This document shows positions 24,242-33,308 of a stretch of 64,000 nucleotides of DNA, in pieces; positions within the stretch are counted from its first letter, which is position 1; each line of letters starts with the position of its first letter. Where the stretch lies: positions 186,001 through 250,000 of the forward strand of contig JAYWVB010000043.1 in NCBI GenBank assembly GCA_039881045.1. Reading direction: 5' to 3'. Both the position numbers and the translations under genes were made by a program. The notes beneath the pieces are model-generated. The model ran no database searches. It saw only the letters and a list, made by a program, of their open reading frames with translations, and was not told the origin of the DNA. Source of the DNA: Chaetomium olivaceum (taxonomy: Eukaryota > Ascomycota > Sordariomycetes > Sordariales > Chaetomiaceae).

Positions 24242-24482
24242 CCACCATTTCATCAAGACATCATTCATGTTCGCTCGATCAGTTGTTAACCTTACTTTTG
24301 ATTAGAGTCAAGAAGCATGCTGGGATCACGGCACAACCTCCGTTCTGTTGAGTAATCATTCGGTGTCAGGCCTAATGGATACCCAAAGCCAAGCGACCAT
24401 TCCGCCATCACGATTCGCTAGCTCGCTGCTCCAGAGAACACTTTCTCCACGTAAGTCAGTCCCTCATAATCCAATCCTCAAC

Positions 24483-24557
24483 TTGCGGCAATGATGATAT
24501 CGTGGTCCTTCTGAAAGCACTTGATGACCAAACACTCTTGTCCTTCTTCTGACCCAA
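24483..24557 (+). ncRNA. Box C/D snoRNA, intronic (host intron 24451-24568), with internal C'/D' boxes
   Basis: Box C ATGATGA at 24491-24497, D' CTGA at 24511-24514, C' TTGATGA at 24521-24527, box D CTGA at 24549-24552. The terminal stem is imperfect: TTGCGG against CCCAA with a bulge. All four boxes in the right order and spacing inside a clean 118-nt intron make this strong. Confidence 0.65.
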
Positions 24558-24732
24558 ATCCTCCACAGCGAACACCTTCTCTTCCCGTTCGACAGTCTAC
24601 TAACAAGTTATTGGGTTTAACTAAACATAGCCATTGGGGCTTTTGAAACCGCCACTTCATACCATCTCATCCAAGTGGGAAAACACGATTTGAGGATTGA
24701 GGCATGGCAAGTGCACGATAATTCCATCTTAA

Positions 24733-24861
24733 GCCAAGCTTGGAACGATGATGATACAGCCTTGCTCTGAGCACTCCATGATGCAACTCAAACACCATTT
24801 AACCAACCCATATCTGCCATTATTCAGTGTTTTTGCTTGAGCTACATAGTACTGACTTGGC
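24733..24861 (+). ncRNA. Possible box C/D snoRNA, intronic
   Basis: Box C ATGATGA at 24748-24754, D' CTGA at 24767-24770, C' ATGATGC at 24778-24784 and a candidate D CTGA at 24852-24855. A 6-bp complement GCCAAG (24733-24738) / CTTGGC (24856-24861) exists but lies 9 nt away from box C, and the C-D distance is long. Boundaries are therefore doubtful. Confidence 0.35.
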
Positions 24862-25069
24862 CCCAGGCAAAAACGCGAGCCCAGACGTCAAAATGTTCTG
24901 ATTTCGCTCGCCTATGGTTCGATAGCAACCCGCTAAGCTTTTAAGACAAGTTCAAGCACCCCGTTACACCGACCCGGGGATGATGATCCATTATCTTATG
25001 CTTATTTTGAGAACACATGAGAACAACTCCAAATATCCGGCAAGTTCGATCATGACAGCACCCCACTCC

Positions 25070-25142
25070 CAGCGATGATGACCAAAGCCTTGTTGATGGA
25101 CTGAAACTACGACTGACGACAAACTTATTGTCTGATTTGCTC
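25070..25142 (+). ncRNA. Box C/D snoRNA, intronic (host intron 25040-25210)
   Basis: Box C ATGATGA at 25075-25081, D' CTGA at 25101-25104, C' variant CTGACGA at 25113-25119, box D CTGA at 25132-25135. Short flanking complement AGC/GCT. It sits in an intron with a GC donor and a good GCTAAC branch point. Confidence 0.55.
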
Positions 25143-25368
25143 CCCTTACACCTGCCTTTTAATGCTATTATGCCTTCTTGAGCAGTTTGGCTAACCTCTG
25201 AACTTATTAGTGGTATTACAGACACACAAAGAATCACAAAGAATCACCTTTTCTGAACACCTCTCTCATGATGTTAGATTTGTTGGTGGCTTCTCAGAAG
25301 TGTGATAAAGGCTGGTTCCCCCTTCCCATGACGCGCAAACCTGACATACTCCCCCCTTCAACCCCCTT

Positions 25369-25438
25369 GGCACATGATGACTTTTCTTTTTACTTCTTCG
25401 ATATCAAGGATGAAGAATAGGTTGTCGGTCTGACTGCC
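25369..25438 (+). ncRNA. Box C/D snoRNA, intronic (host intron ending 25472)
   Basis: Perfect box C ATGATGA at 25374-25380 and box D CTGA at 25430-25433. A 4-bp terminal stem GGCA (25369-25372) / TGCC (25435-25438) encloses them with symmetrical 1-nt spacing. It lies 34 nt before a strong pyrimidine-rich acceptor. Target not identified. Confidence 0.7.
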
Positions 25439-25552
25439 CATCGCAACTTTTTGTTTCCCGTCTTTTCTGTAGTATAGCGGCTGACCTCAGGTTGTGTTCA
25501 GTTACTGATACTCGAGCCGGTGTTCGGTTCAACCGTCTTTAACCGCGTATCA

Positions 25553-25602
25553 CCCTAATCACACAAGATTAGGGAGTGATGGACTAAGCCAGGCATCACT
25601 CC
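25553..25602 (+). repeat. Two abutting perfect hairpins
   Basis: CCCTAATC / GATTAGGG (8 bp, 6-nt loop, 25553-25574) is followed immediately by GGAGTGATG / CATCACTCC (9 bp, 12-nt loop, 25573-25602). An AGATGA (ANANNA-like) and an ACA triplet follow downstream. This could be part of an H/ACA-type RNA or a structured 3' portion of the host transcript. Confidence 0.4.
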
Positions 25603-26286
25603 TTGAGCGAGATGAGACAGTGCAGGGCCTTTAAACGCCGCTATCGTTGGCACATACCAAGAAGTAAGTCATGATCTGCCAATCCCGCGCTCAATTGAAA
25701 CCTCCATAACGAGAGAATGACCCTCTTTTTAATGGTCATATACTATATGGTGAAACACACAAGGCTATTTAACTGAGGCCTTCTTGCACTCTGCTTGATT
25801 TCACGACCCGATTGATTGGACGCGTTGACATGCCATCATCCACATAGGGGCGTACTCACCGGACATTTCTCGACAATATTACCTGTTCTTCTCATAATGC
25901 ACATACGAGCAGGAATTCATCATGACGGTCCCAGACCAAATGAGAATGTGATGTACTACAAGAACAATTGCTGGATGAGTTGGGAAGAAGGGCATTCCTG
26001 CAATACTGTCTAGGTCAGCCAGGAGCCGCGTTAAAATCTCAGCAAATAGGGGGTGTCTGTGTTTGCCAGGCCTTGTTACCCGGTCGCTGTCCAAGACGCT
26101 GCCCCGTCACACAATTCCTGACCAGTCCCGCCGCTGGCAGTCACTCACAATGACAAAGGACGGCTGATGTGCACAAATAAATGTCCAGCAAGTTTACTCA
26201 GTGCTTCACCTCCCGGTGCTGACTAGTTGGGCCGCTATATGGAAAGTCTCATGCCATGGTAATTCCGGCTGAGTCGACTAGACTGA
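25603..26286. other. Region without a recognised gene, possible 3' end of the snoRNA host
   Basis: One further good donor (GTAAGT near 25663) and an acceptor (CACATAG near 25849) suggest another intron of the host transcript. No convincing snoRNA was found inside it, and no coding frame. Confidence 0.4.
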
Positions 26287-26452
26287 CAGTTACAAATACT
26301 ATTCAAGGGTATCAACGTTAGTTTCGGGTTCGAATCCGACGGCGACGTCAGCAGCCGGAGCCCGACCAACAGTTATAAATACCATTCAGGGGTATCAACG
26401 TCAGTTTCGGATTCGAATCCGACGGCGACGTCAGCAGCCAGAGCCCAACTAC
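26287..26452. repeat. Two-copy tandem duplication, 83-bp unit
   Basis: Copies at 26287-26369 and 26370-26452 differ at about ten positions. Copy 1 contains GGTTCGAATCC (26327-26337), a perfect match to the RNA polymerase III B-box consensus; copy 2 has a palindromic CGGATTCGAATCCG instead. No A-box or cloverleaf is present. The following 340 bases up to the next gene hold only unsupported ORFs. Confidence 0.75.
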
Positions 26453-26794
26453 GCTTCTCGGCTGCAAATTGCAACAAAACCACCAATGAACCACACGAAA
26501 CCCTTGTTCGTCGATTGCTCCAGTCCGGCGCCACCCGCAGGGATATTTCCAGTGAGTTTTTCGCGCACAGGACCGGACGGGCTGGGGGCTGGGGCTCAAT
26601 CGACGAACGAATGTGGAAGCCAGGCTGCCAAGAGCCCGGCCACGCATGCTCCAAAATCATCTCGGCATACAGATCACCCCGACTGGTCGGAGGTAGGTTG
26701 ATAAATAGGCTGGTCAAGGAGTCATCTAATAGACTAGTTCAAGCTTTTGGGTTTGCATATGTTTTTTTTTTAGGACATAGTCAAAGTTAATAGG

Positions 26795-28532
26795 ATGACA
26801 AAATTCAGCCCACCCTTGTTGGGTTTCCTAACAGTGGCGGCCGCCTTTTATGACACCGTCTCAGCAAAAGGGTGTGGTACATCTCCGGGTACGGGCTGCG
26901 TAAGTTTTATCTCTTTCTTAAACCCCAATCAAGTTTGTTAAAGCTTCTGCAGTGTGGGATGCTCGTCGGCGCGGGCTTGGGAGACAAGGTCCTGTTGCCC
27001 AACCACACCGAATATACAGCCCGCCTCGGATCATACTGGTCTGTCAGCGCTGCTTTGAGTCCGTGGTGCATGGTTCTCCCGTCTACAGCCGAAGATGTGT
27101 CTACCACAATCAAGACCCTAGTGTCGGGAAACTGTAACTTTGGCGTCAAGGGAGGCGGCCATGGCTCTTTCGCCCTTTCCAACGCCGTCGAAGAAGGAGT
27201 CACCATCGATTTCGGTAGGTTTTCTCTTTACATTTACATGCTTCACTAAGACGGGGCCACAAAGGTTGACCTTAATAGTTAATATGAACGGGACCACGTA
27301 CGACCCACAAATCGAGATCGCGTCCATATTGCCCGGTGGGCCGTGGCAAGAGGTGTACGAAACATTGGCGCCGCACGGTGTGACAGTCACTGGTGGTCGC
27401 GCAGGTACGGTAGGAGTCGGCGGCTTTTTGACCGGAGGAGGCAACTCGTTCCACGCAGCATCTCATGGGATGGCCTGCGACACGGTCGTCAACTTTGAGG
27501 TCGTCCTCGCGAACGGATCCATTATCAACGCCAACGCCACGCAGAACGCGGATCTCTGGGTGGCACTAAAAGGGGGATCTGCCAACTTGGGTTTAGTTAC
27601 CCGGTTTGACTTGCGCGTCATCAAGTTTCCGGATGCAACAAAACCGGATATCTGGGGGAAGTTCATTTCTTTCGATCTCGCAGATGGCGATAATGTGATT
27701 GACGCCATGGTCGACTTCACCGAACACGCCCACCTAGACCAGAACACTTCCTCGATCATGTTCTTCGGCCATATCCCGGTAGCCGGAGGCATGGTGCTCA
27801 ACCTCGGGCTTGAGAATACAGAGGGCATCGTCGACCCTCCCGCAGTCACCGGCTATCTCAATGCTGGCAAGATACTATCCACCACCTCATCCGTCGTGCC
27901 CATGGCCGATCTCGTGCGGTCCGAAAACCCAGGCCAAGTAGCAGGCGTCCGGTAAGATGGGAAACCATAAACTACAAACACAACCCACAAGCTAACAACC
28001 GGCTTACAGAAACATCTGGTTCACGCTCTCCTCCAAGAACGACGCGCGCGTCCTGAAGTACGCCGCCGAGCGTCACACAGCGGCTGTCGCCCAACTGACC
28101 GAGTCGCTCTCGGCCGACAGCAACTTCACCACCATGTGCGCCTTCCAACCCCTCAACCACATCATCGCCCAGCACGGCATCCAAAACGGCGGCAACGTCA
28201 TGGGACTCGACTATTGGATGAAGGAGGACGGTGATGGCGACGGCGACAACGGCATCCTCCTTCTTCTCGAACTCGGCGTGCAGGGAGCCGAGAACGAGGC
28301 CAAGGCGTATCCGATCATGAAGGCGTGGGCGGAGGAGGTGGAGTCGTACGCGAGGGAGCTCGGGGTGGGATGGGGCTGGAAATACTTGAACTACGCCGGG
28401 CGCGAGCAGGATCCCTTGTCTACAATCGGGCCTGTTGCGCTTGCGAGGTTGCGGGCTGCGGCGCGGAAGTATGATCCCGATGGTGTCTTTCAGACTTTGA
28501 GGGGGTCGGGGTTCAAGATACCACGGGCCTAA
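26795..28532 (+). CDS. Secreted FAD-linked oxidase, berberine-bridge-enzyme-like (FAD_binding_4 + BBE)
   Basis: Four exons: 26795-26899, 26953-27214, 27279-27951 and 28010-28532, with introns of 53-64 nt in consistent phases, giving 520 aa. A signal peptide (M-T-K-F-S-P-P-L-L-G-F-L-T-V-A-A-A) precedes a Cys-containing mature start. The FAD module has the P-P loop V-K-G-G-G-H-G-S-F near residue 101, whose His is the expected covalent flavin anchor, and V-G-V-G-G-F-L-T-G-G-G. The second anchoring Cys of bicovalent members is absent: the segment reads G-G-R-A-G-T-V. The C-terminal BBE motif is present as Y-L-N-Y-A-G and Y-D-P-D-G-V-F. Such enzymes oxidise sugars, alcohols or secondary metabolites outside the cell or in the secretory pathway. 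The substrate is unknown, and no biosynthetic cluster surrounds it. Confidence 0.88.
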
Positions 28533-29166
28533 AGGGGAGTGTGCGTGGTTGTGAGCTAATTACTTTCTCCTTTTTTTCTTTCCTTTTCTTTAGGTACCTA
28601 GGTAGCTATCATGTACTATACCGTTACACTATACCAGCACACGCTACAGATTGCCTCATATATACGGAGTACAGATCTGTAAACAATTCACACCATTATT
28701 ATAGCACGTACCACAATAACCAAATGGCATTTGTAGGTATTTCGGAAACTTGCCCCCAACTTTCTCCCCAAATATGGCTGATGACAGGAAGAGGGTTTGC
28801 ATGTGGATGATAGTCAGAGCCTTTTTTTTTTGGCGTGATGGTAGCCAGCATTGTGGTTGTCAGAAGCTTGATACGCCGACCCGAGGGAGCCTGATCGTGC
28901 GAGAATGGACGTGTCAAGTCGAAACCATGGTCGGGGTAGAACAGTCAAAACCTCGCCTTGGGATTGCCGACGACCGCAAGTCTCGACGCTATTGACCTTA
29001 CGGGATGCCTGTTGCCAAATTGCAAGGATTGTAACTTGACGAATTTGAGTAAGGTAAAGCAGGCACCGGCCGTTAACACTCGAAGGAATCATGTGCTAAA
29101 ATGCGCAGGGGTTTTGCGTAAAGTCACCAGGGCTGGAGCACGACGACTTTTCGTACACCGACCGAG
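28533..29166. other. Intergenic region left of the retrotransposon
   Basis: No gene seen. Contains TACCTAGGTA-type palindromic motifs near 28595, which recur at 35.05-35.12 kb and 35.57 kb. Insertion of the copia element interrupts this intergenic DNA. Confidence 0.55.
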
Positions 29167-29171
29167 AAAGG
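29167..29171. repeat. Target-site duplication, left copy (AAAGG)
   Basis: AAAGG directly precedes the left LTR and is repeated at 34917-34921 directly after the right LTR, as expected for integrase-mediated insertion with a 5-bp stagger. Confidence 0.9.
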
Positions 29172-29436
29172 TGTTGGAAACCAACAGCCACGATTCCACG
29201 GTTATCACACAGATGATGGAGCTTACAACAGTGGGTTGGGATCCTCGGAGCATCCCTGAAGTCATCAATTGAAGGTTGTTCCTCTCTCTGTCTGTCCTTT
29301 CCCTCATCTTGTGTAAAATAGCTCGTCGTCAGCTTTTGGCCCCCCCCCCCCACGTAGGCTGCATTGCGCCCACGTTGGGCAGCCATGCATGTTCTGCAAC
29401 CGAATGTCCGAGTGCCAAGTGCCACAACTTCCAACA
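29172..29436 (-). repeat. 3' LTR of the copia element
   Basis: 265 bp, identical to 34652-34916 including a 13-nt poly-C run. TG..CA termini. Confidence 0.95.
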
Positions 29437-29447
29437 CACCCCCCCAG
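29437..29447 (-). other. Polypurine tract of the copia element
   Basis: Read on the - strand, a CTGGGGGGGTG run abuts the 3' LTR, the expected site of plus-strand priming. Confidence 0.7.
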
Positions 29448-29494
29448 ATGAACCCGCGAGGGTGAGACTGCCTGTTCCATCCTTCTGAAGTGCT

Positions 29495-32140
29495 TCACGT
29501 GGCACTGTCCTCCCTTCTGCGTTCCGCAAGCCTCTCTCGGATGTCGACGAGTCTCATCTGCTCCCTGAAACTCTCAAATGTTCCCTGTACCAGTGCCTTT
29601 GTGAGTCCGTCGGCCATCATCTTGGCGCTCTCCGTGTACACCACGTCAATCTTCCCACGCGAATGTTCCTGGCGCAGCCAGTGGTTGTGGATATCCACGT
29701 GCCGAAGGCTCGTCTTCAGCTTCGCAAGCTCCTCGGTCACAAGTCGGATCGTTTGTTTATTGTCACATTCAATGGTGATGCATGGTGTATCGAACTCGAT
29801 GCCTAGTTCCTTGAGCATGCGGCTCACGTACAGACCTTCTTTGGCTGCTTGCGAGAGGGAGAGGAGCTCAGCTTCTGTGGTGGATGTCGTAACGGTGTCT
29901 TGTTTGTTGGCGCGCCACGCGATGAGGCCGCCGAAGAACTTGATGGCATATCCTTGACTGCTCTTGCGGTCTAGCGTGTTGTCGGCGTGTGACGCGTCAC
30001 TGGCAATGCGCAAGTCGTCCGCGCCTCCCAACTGGAGAGCAAGAGTGCTGGTTTGACTCAAGTAGCAAAGTACTCGATCTGCGGCTTTCTGATGTTCCGG
30101 CCCTGGGTTCGTGGTGAAGCGTGCGAGTCGTGAGGTGGCAAATGCAATGTCTGGGCGCGTGATGACGGCGGCGTAGAGTAGCGAGCCGATTTTTCGAAGA
30201 TAAACTGTGATCTCGCGTGTGGTAGCAATGCCGTCGAAGGGCAGGAGTTCTTCTTTCGCCATCGGAGAGTGTGCGGATGGTCTTGACTGTGCCAATGATG
30301 CAATTTTGTCGATATAGGAAGACTGTGAGAGCCAGATCAAGCGGCTCGGGCGGTCTCTGATGATCTCGATCCCCAAGAACCATTGCTGGTCGTTTCCCCC
30401 GGTGAGCTCGTAGCGTTCCTTCAGCTGCTCAACGGTCTCGAGGGCTTGTTTTCGCTTGGTGTTTTTGAACATGATGACAATGTCGTCGACGTAAAAGAAT
30501 ATGATGACGCCGTTCCTCTTGTAAGCGCAGGGCTCGTGAGGCACAGGGGCGTACCCCAGCGCTTTGAGCGCCTGTGTGAGTTCTCGTTGCCAGAGAAGTG
30601 GCGAGCGGCGGAGTCCGTAGAGCGCCTTGTTCAGTTTTAGTATCCACCCTGCACGTCTGTGCCCTGGTGGCATGCGCATGAAGACATCCTCGTCGAGTTC
30701 GGCGTTGACAAATGCGTTGACCGCGTCGAATTGCAGAAGCTCGAGGTCGAAACGCGCGGCGATTGCCATGATGGCCCTGAACGATCTTCCTGCTAGTGTC
30801 GCGGCGTACGTGTTCTGATCTGCACCTCGGAGTTGTTGATCCCCTCTGACGACCAGACGCGCCTTCGCCTTGAGGAATCTGCCATGCTTGTCAAACTTGT
30901 AAACGTATACCCATCGGCATCCGAGGATCTTGTGCCCTTTCGCTCTCGGGTCACGCGTCAGAATCTCGATCCACGAGTGCATCTTCGCGTGCTCTTGTAA
31001 GTGGTCAAGTTCGGCTTGTTTGAATAGCTCACCGAGTGCGTGCTCTTTTAGCTCTTGATGCCTCTTGGGCGGCTCTGGCAATTCTTTGCGGTGGAGCTTT
31101 TCTCCAGTTTTTAAACGGCGCTCAACAGCTGCCTTCGTGATGCCTTTTCCCTTTTCGGTCTTAACCACCGTCGCTCTCATGCCGGCATAGAAAGCGCCTT
31201 TCCAACAGTCCGCGGGAGACATGCTCCTCGCTTGCGCGGCGGGAGACCCATGAGCTGCGTCTGCGTGGAACGCGCCGTGTTGAACAGCAACAGAACCCTG
31301 CGAGAGCGCCTCTCTGGCATTCCCAAGCGTTCCTCCTGGACAGAGCCCCATGTCCATTTGGTGCGCGGACCCAATCAACACTGCAGCCAACAGAGCAGCT
31401 GGTGGAGAAGGAGGTGGCGTAGGAAGAGGCTCAACCTGCGTCACGGTATGAAGCTTTCCCACTGACTCGCTGGTGTTTTGGCTGGCTGTGGGAGCCATCG
31501 TGGATTTTGAAGCTACGACAGCTTCTGCAGGAATGGGAAGATAGCGATCGTCATCGCAAGAGCTTCCCGGAGCTTGGCCGGTTTGCAGGCGAGAGGCTCC
31601 TTGTGTCACAGCTTGGCCGGTTTGCGGGCTATTATAGGCTGTGCCTGCATGAGGAATCGGTTCCACAGCTTGGCCGGTTTGCGGGTCAGAGGCTGTGCGA
31701 ACGATGATTGTGTCTTGGATCTCTTCTGTCGAGTCCAGGAGGGCTTCCTCCACCCCCCGAGGTGCGAGCGCTGGGTTAACCTGCTCTTCAGCTTCCTCTG
31801 GGAGGGCGTATTCATGTAACAGGGTGGACAACTCATCTAGATCAAGCTCTCGGATGTCATCACGAAGCTCTTCGAGCGCACCGCTGAACGTTTCTTCTTC
31901 GTTGAAGATCACATCTCGCATGATCACAACCTTGTTGAGGACCGGATTCCAGATGCGGAACGTGTTGGACGAGGTGTACCCGACGAGGTATCCGATCCAC
32001 GCTTTTGGGTTGAAGCGCTTAAGGCGCTCCTCCTTCCGCATCGCCGTGGTGGTCATCGCATATGCTTTGCAGCCGTACGTCCGCAAATTTGTTATGTCGG
32101 GCTTTCGCGCGCATCCCGTTCGAATGGAAGATCTCGAACG
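29495..32140 (-). CDS. Copia pol, distal part: integrase tail, reverse transcriptase and RNase H (separated by a frameshift)
   Basis: The open frame covers the end of integrase (R-K-P-D-I-T-N-L-R-T-Y-G-C-K-A-Y), a variable linker with three Q-T-G-Q-A repeats, and then a copia-type reverse transcriptase: G-C-R-W-V-Y-V-Y-K, A-R-L-V-V-R-G, D-A-V-N-A-F-V-N, the catalytic F-F-Y-V-D-D-I-V and W-F-L-G-I-E. RNase H follows with S-D-A-S, S-T-T-E-A-E and the C-terminal R-H-V-D-I-H-N-H-W. All catalytic residues expected of RT and RNase H are visible. The frame lies one base from that of the integrase core; the crossover is near 32115-32125, where one extra base would explain the shift. It ends at TGA/TAG near 29495. 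If the frameshift is real, this copy cannot make RT on its own. Confidence 0.88.
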   Translation of the reverse strand, partial: RSRSSIRTGCARKPDITNLRTYGCKAYAMTTTAMRKEERLKRFNPKAWIGYLVGYTSSNTFRIWNPVLNKVVIMRDVIFNEEETFSGALEELRDDIRELDLDELSTLLHEYALPEEAEEQVNPALAPRGVEEALLDSTEEIQDTIIVRTASDPQTGQAVEPIPHAGTAYNSPQTGQAVTQGASRLQTGQAPGSSCDDDRYLPIPAEAVVASKSTMAPTASQNTSESVGKLHTVTQVEPLPTPPPSPPAALLAAVLIGSAHQMDMGLCPGGTLGNAREALSQGSVAVQHGAFHADAAHGSPAAQARSMSPADCWKGAFYAGMRATVVKTEKGKGITKAAVERRLKTGEKLHRKELPEPPKRHQELKEHALGELFKQAELDHLQEHAKMHSWIEILTRDPRAKGHKILGCRWVYVYKFDKHGRFLKAKARLVVRGDQQLRGADQNTYAATLAGRSFRAIMAIAARFDLELLQFDAVNAFVNAELDEDVFMRMPPGHRRAGWILKLNKALYGLRRSPLLWQRELTQALKALGYAPVPHEPCAYKRNGVIIFFYVDDIVIMFKNTKRKQALETVEQLKERYELTGGNDQQWFLGIEIIRDRPSRLIWLSQSSYIDKIASLAQSRPSAHSPMAKEELLPFDGIATTREITVYLRKIGSLLYAAVITRPDIAFATSRLARFTTNPGPEHQKAADRVLCYLSQTSTLALQLGGADDLRIASDASHADNTLDRKSSQGYAIKFFGGLIAWRANKQDTVTTSTTEAELLSLSQAAKEGLYVSRMLKELGIEFDTPCITIECDNKQTIRLVTEELAKLKTSLRHVDIHNHWLRQEHSRGKIDVVYTESAKMMADGLTKALVQGTFESFREQMRLVDIRERLAERRREDSAT

Positions 32141-33308
32141 GCGTTTTCCAGCGAAGGCGCTTCCGCGGCGTGCGGTTAAGCAAGTATACTGCGGCCTTGC
32201 TAATCTCCCTCCACAGGGCGTTTGGGAGCTTCGAACTGTCACGCATAGCGGTGAGTTGTTCCTTGATGGTCCTCCACGAGCGCTCAGCAGCACCATTAAG
32301 GGCTTGTGTGTCTCCCGGTGATGGTTCGGTGCGGATGTGCCTGCTTTCCAAGTAGCGTTTTACCCCGGGCAACTTTGAGATGATTTCGTTGTCACTTTCC
32401 ACAACCTTTACCTTGATCTCGTATTGGCGTTCAAGTATGCCAAGCAGTTCGTGGAGTGCCGTAATGACAGTGTCGGTTTTCCGGTCCTTCATGTAGAAAT
32501 CCCACAAGTAACCCGAGATCCTGTCGACGACCAACAGGAGCGAGTTGTAGCCGGCTTCATCCGGCTCGAAATCGTGGAAATCGAGGGCGAGTTTCTCTCC
32601 TGGGCGGAATTCTGTGAGGTCGCGCGGCGCACGGTGATCTTGGCGGTGCATCTTGCCCTTTGCACACGAGTCGCACTCGGTGGTCGTGATACCCTTGATC
32701 CTGGCGCCTTGCGTGCTGTTCACTAGATGTTCGAGGGCTCCCGGTCCGGGATGGCCAAGTCGTAGGTGCCAGCGATACGCTTCCGCCTTCTGTGGGCGTC
32801 TCTGGGTCCAGGAATTGAATCGATTGCGGCGTGTAAAGAACGCGGCACGGCTGAGTGGTTCCGGGATGTACTCGAGTACGAACTGGTCAAAGTGGTCCTC
32901 TACAATGCCGAAGATCCTGCCGTCCGAGTTCCTGAGAAGTGTCGTACGGGGGCGTGTGTCCCACTGAATGCCCTGCTCTCGAAGCCTTCTGAGAGAGGCG
33001 ACGTTTGTTGTGAATTCTGGAACGTATGCTACGTTCGTCAAACGCAGTAGTTGCTTGCCGTTGAGTGGGGTCTTCAAACAAATGTCGACATTGCCGTACC
33101 CTTGGATGCGGAGTTTTCCTTCTCCTGCCCAAAGGTAGTGCTCCTCGGAAACAGTGCGGAAGTGGTTGAAGCGGCTGATCTGGTTGCAAACGTGAATAGT
33201 GGCGCCCGAGTCGAGAATCGTTGAGTTCTTGAGAGCGTATTCGCTGCCTGCAAACGCCGTCGCAATGGCCAGGAGGCAGGCGCTGACCTTAGCTGGCGCA
33301 TCGGCTAG
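32019..33308 (-). CDS. Copia pol, proximal part: protease and integrase core (continues gag frame after UGA)
   Basis: In frame with gag after the TGA at 33311-33309. The aspartic protease active site I-L-D-S-G-A appears about 35 codons after the stop. The GAG-pre-integrase zinc finger follows (H-L-R-L-G-H and C-D-S-C), then the integrase core with Asp in A-L-D-F-H-D, Asp in V-V-E-S-D-N and Glu in N-G-A-A-E-R. No ATG is placed to start this protein, so expression should be as a gag-pol fusion by readthrough. The frame runs into a stop at 32019 after leaving the integrase homology near 32120, where the distal pol frame takes over. Confidence 0.88.
   Translation of the reverse strand, partial: LADAPAKVSACLLAIATAFAGSEYALKNSTILDSGATIHVCNQISRFNHFRTVSEEHYLWAGEGKLRIQGYGNVDICLKTPLNGKQLLRLTNVAYVPEFTTNVASLRRLREQGIQWDTRPRTTLLRNSDGRIFGIVEDHFDQFVLEYIPEPLSRAAFFTRRNRFNSWTQRRPQKAEAYRWHLRLGHPGPGALEHLVNSTQGARIKGITTTECDSCAKGKMHRQDHRAPRDLTEFRPGEKLALDFHDFEPDEAGYNSLLLVVDRISGYLWDFYMKDRKTDTVITALHELLGILERQYEIKVKVVESDNEIISKLPGVKRYLESRHIRTEPSPGDTQALNGAAERSWRTIKEQLTAMRDSSKLPNALWREISKAAVYLLNRTPRKRLRWKTPFEIFHSNGMRAKARHNKFADVRLQSICDDHHGDAEGGAP

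Larger units (their letters stand above)
23412..25472 (+). ncRNA. Spliced non-coding host transcript carrying intronic box C/D snoRNAs
   Basis: The + strand shows a series of well-formed introns but no continuing reading frame. Introns: 23412-23672 (GTAAGT..TCCCAG); 23805-23862 (GTGAGC, branch GCTAAT, TTCAG); 23928-24097 (GC donor GCAAGT, GCCACAG); 24138-24305 (GTAAGC, TTAAC, GATTAG); 24451-24568 (GTAAGT, CCACAG); 25040-25210 (GC donor GCAAGT, GCTAAC, TTATTAG); and one ending TTCTGTAG at 25472. Exons between them are short, for example 24098-24137 and 24306-24450. Four of these introns hold box C/D snoRNA-like sequences, one per intron, each near the 3' end. This is the layout of a snoRNA host gene. 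The transcript ends and some exon borders (24.57-25.04 kb) are not resolved. Confidence 0.65.

Noticed and set aside
24978..25045. GGATGATGATCC resembles a snoRNA C box
   Set aside because: No CTGA D box at suitable distance and no terminal stem; it also lies in a probable host exon.
25264..25345. ATGATGT, GTGATAA and CTGA suggest another C/D snoRNA
   Set aside because: C box deviates, no terminal stem, and intron borders around it are unclear.
26327..26337. Possible tRNA because of a perfect B-box
   Set aside because: No A-box, acceptor stem or anticodon arm can be drawn around it in either copy.
26373..26717. 114-codon ORF on the - strand across the tandem duplication
   Set aside because: No family motif; its frame is a by-product of the repeat and lacks splice or promoter context.
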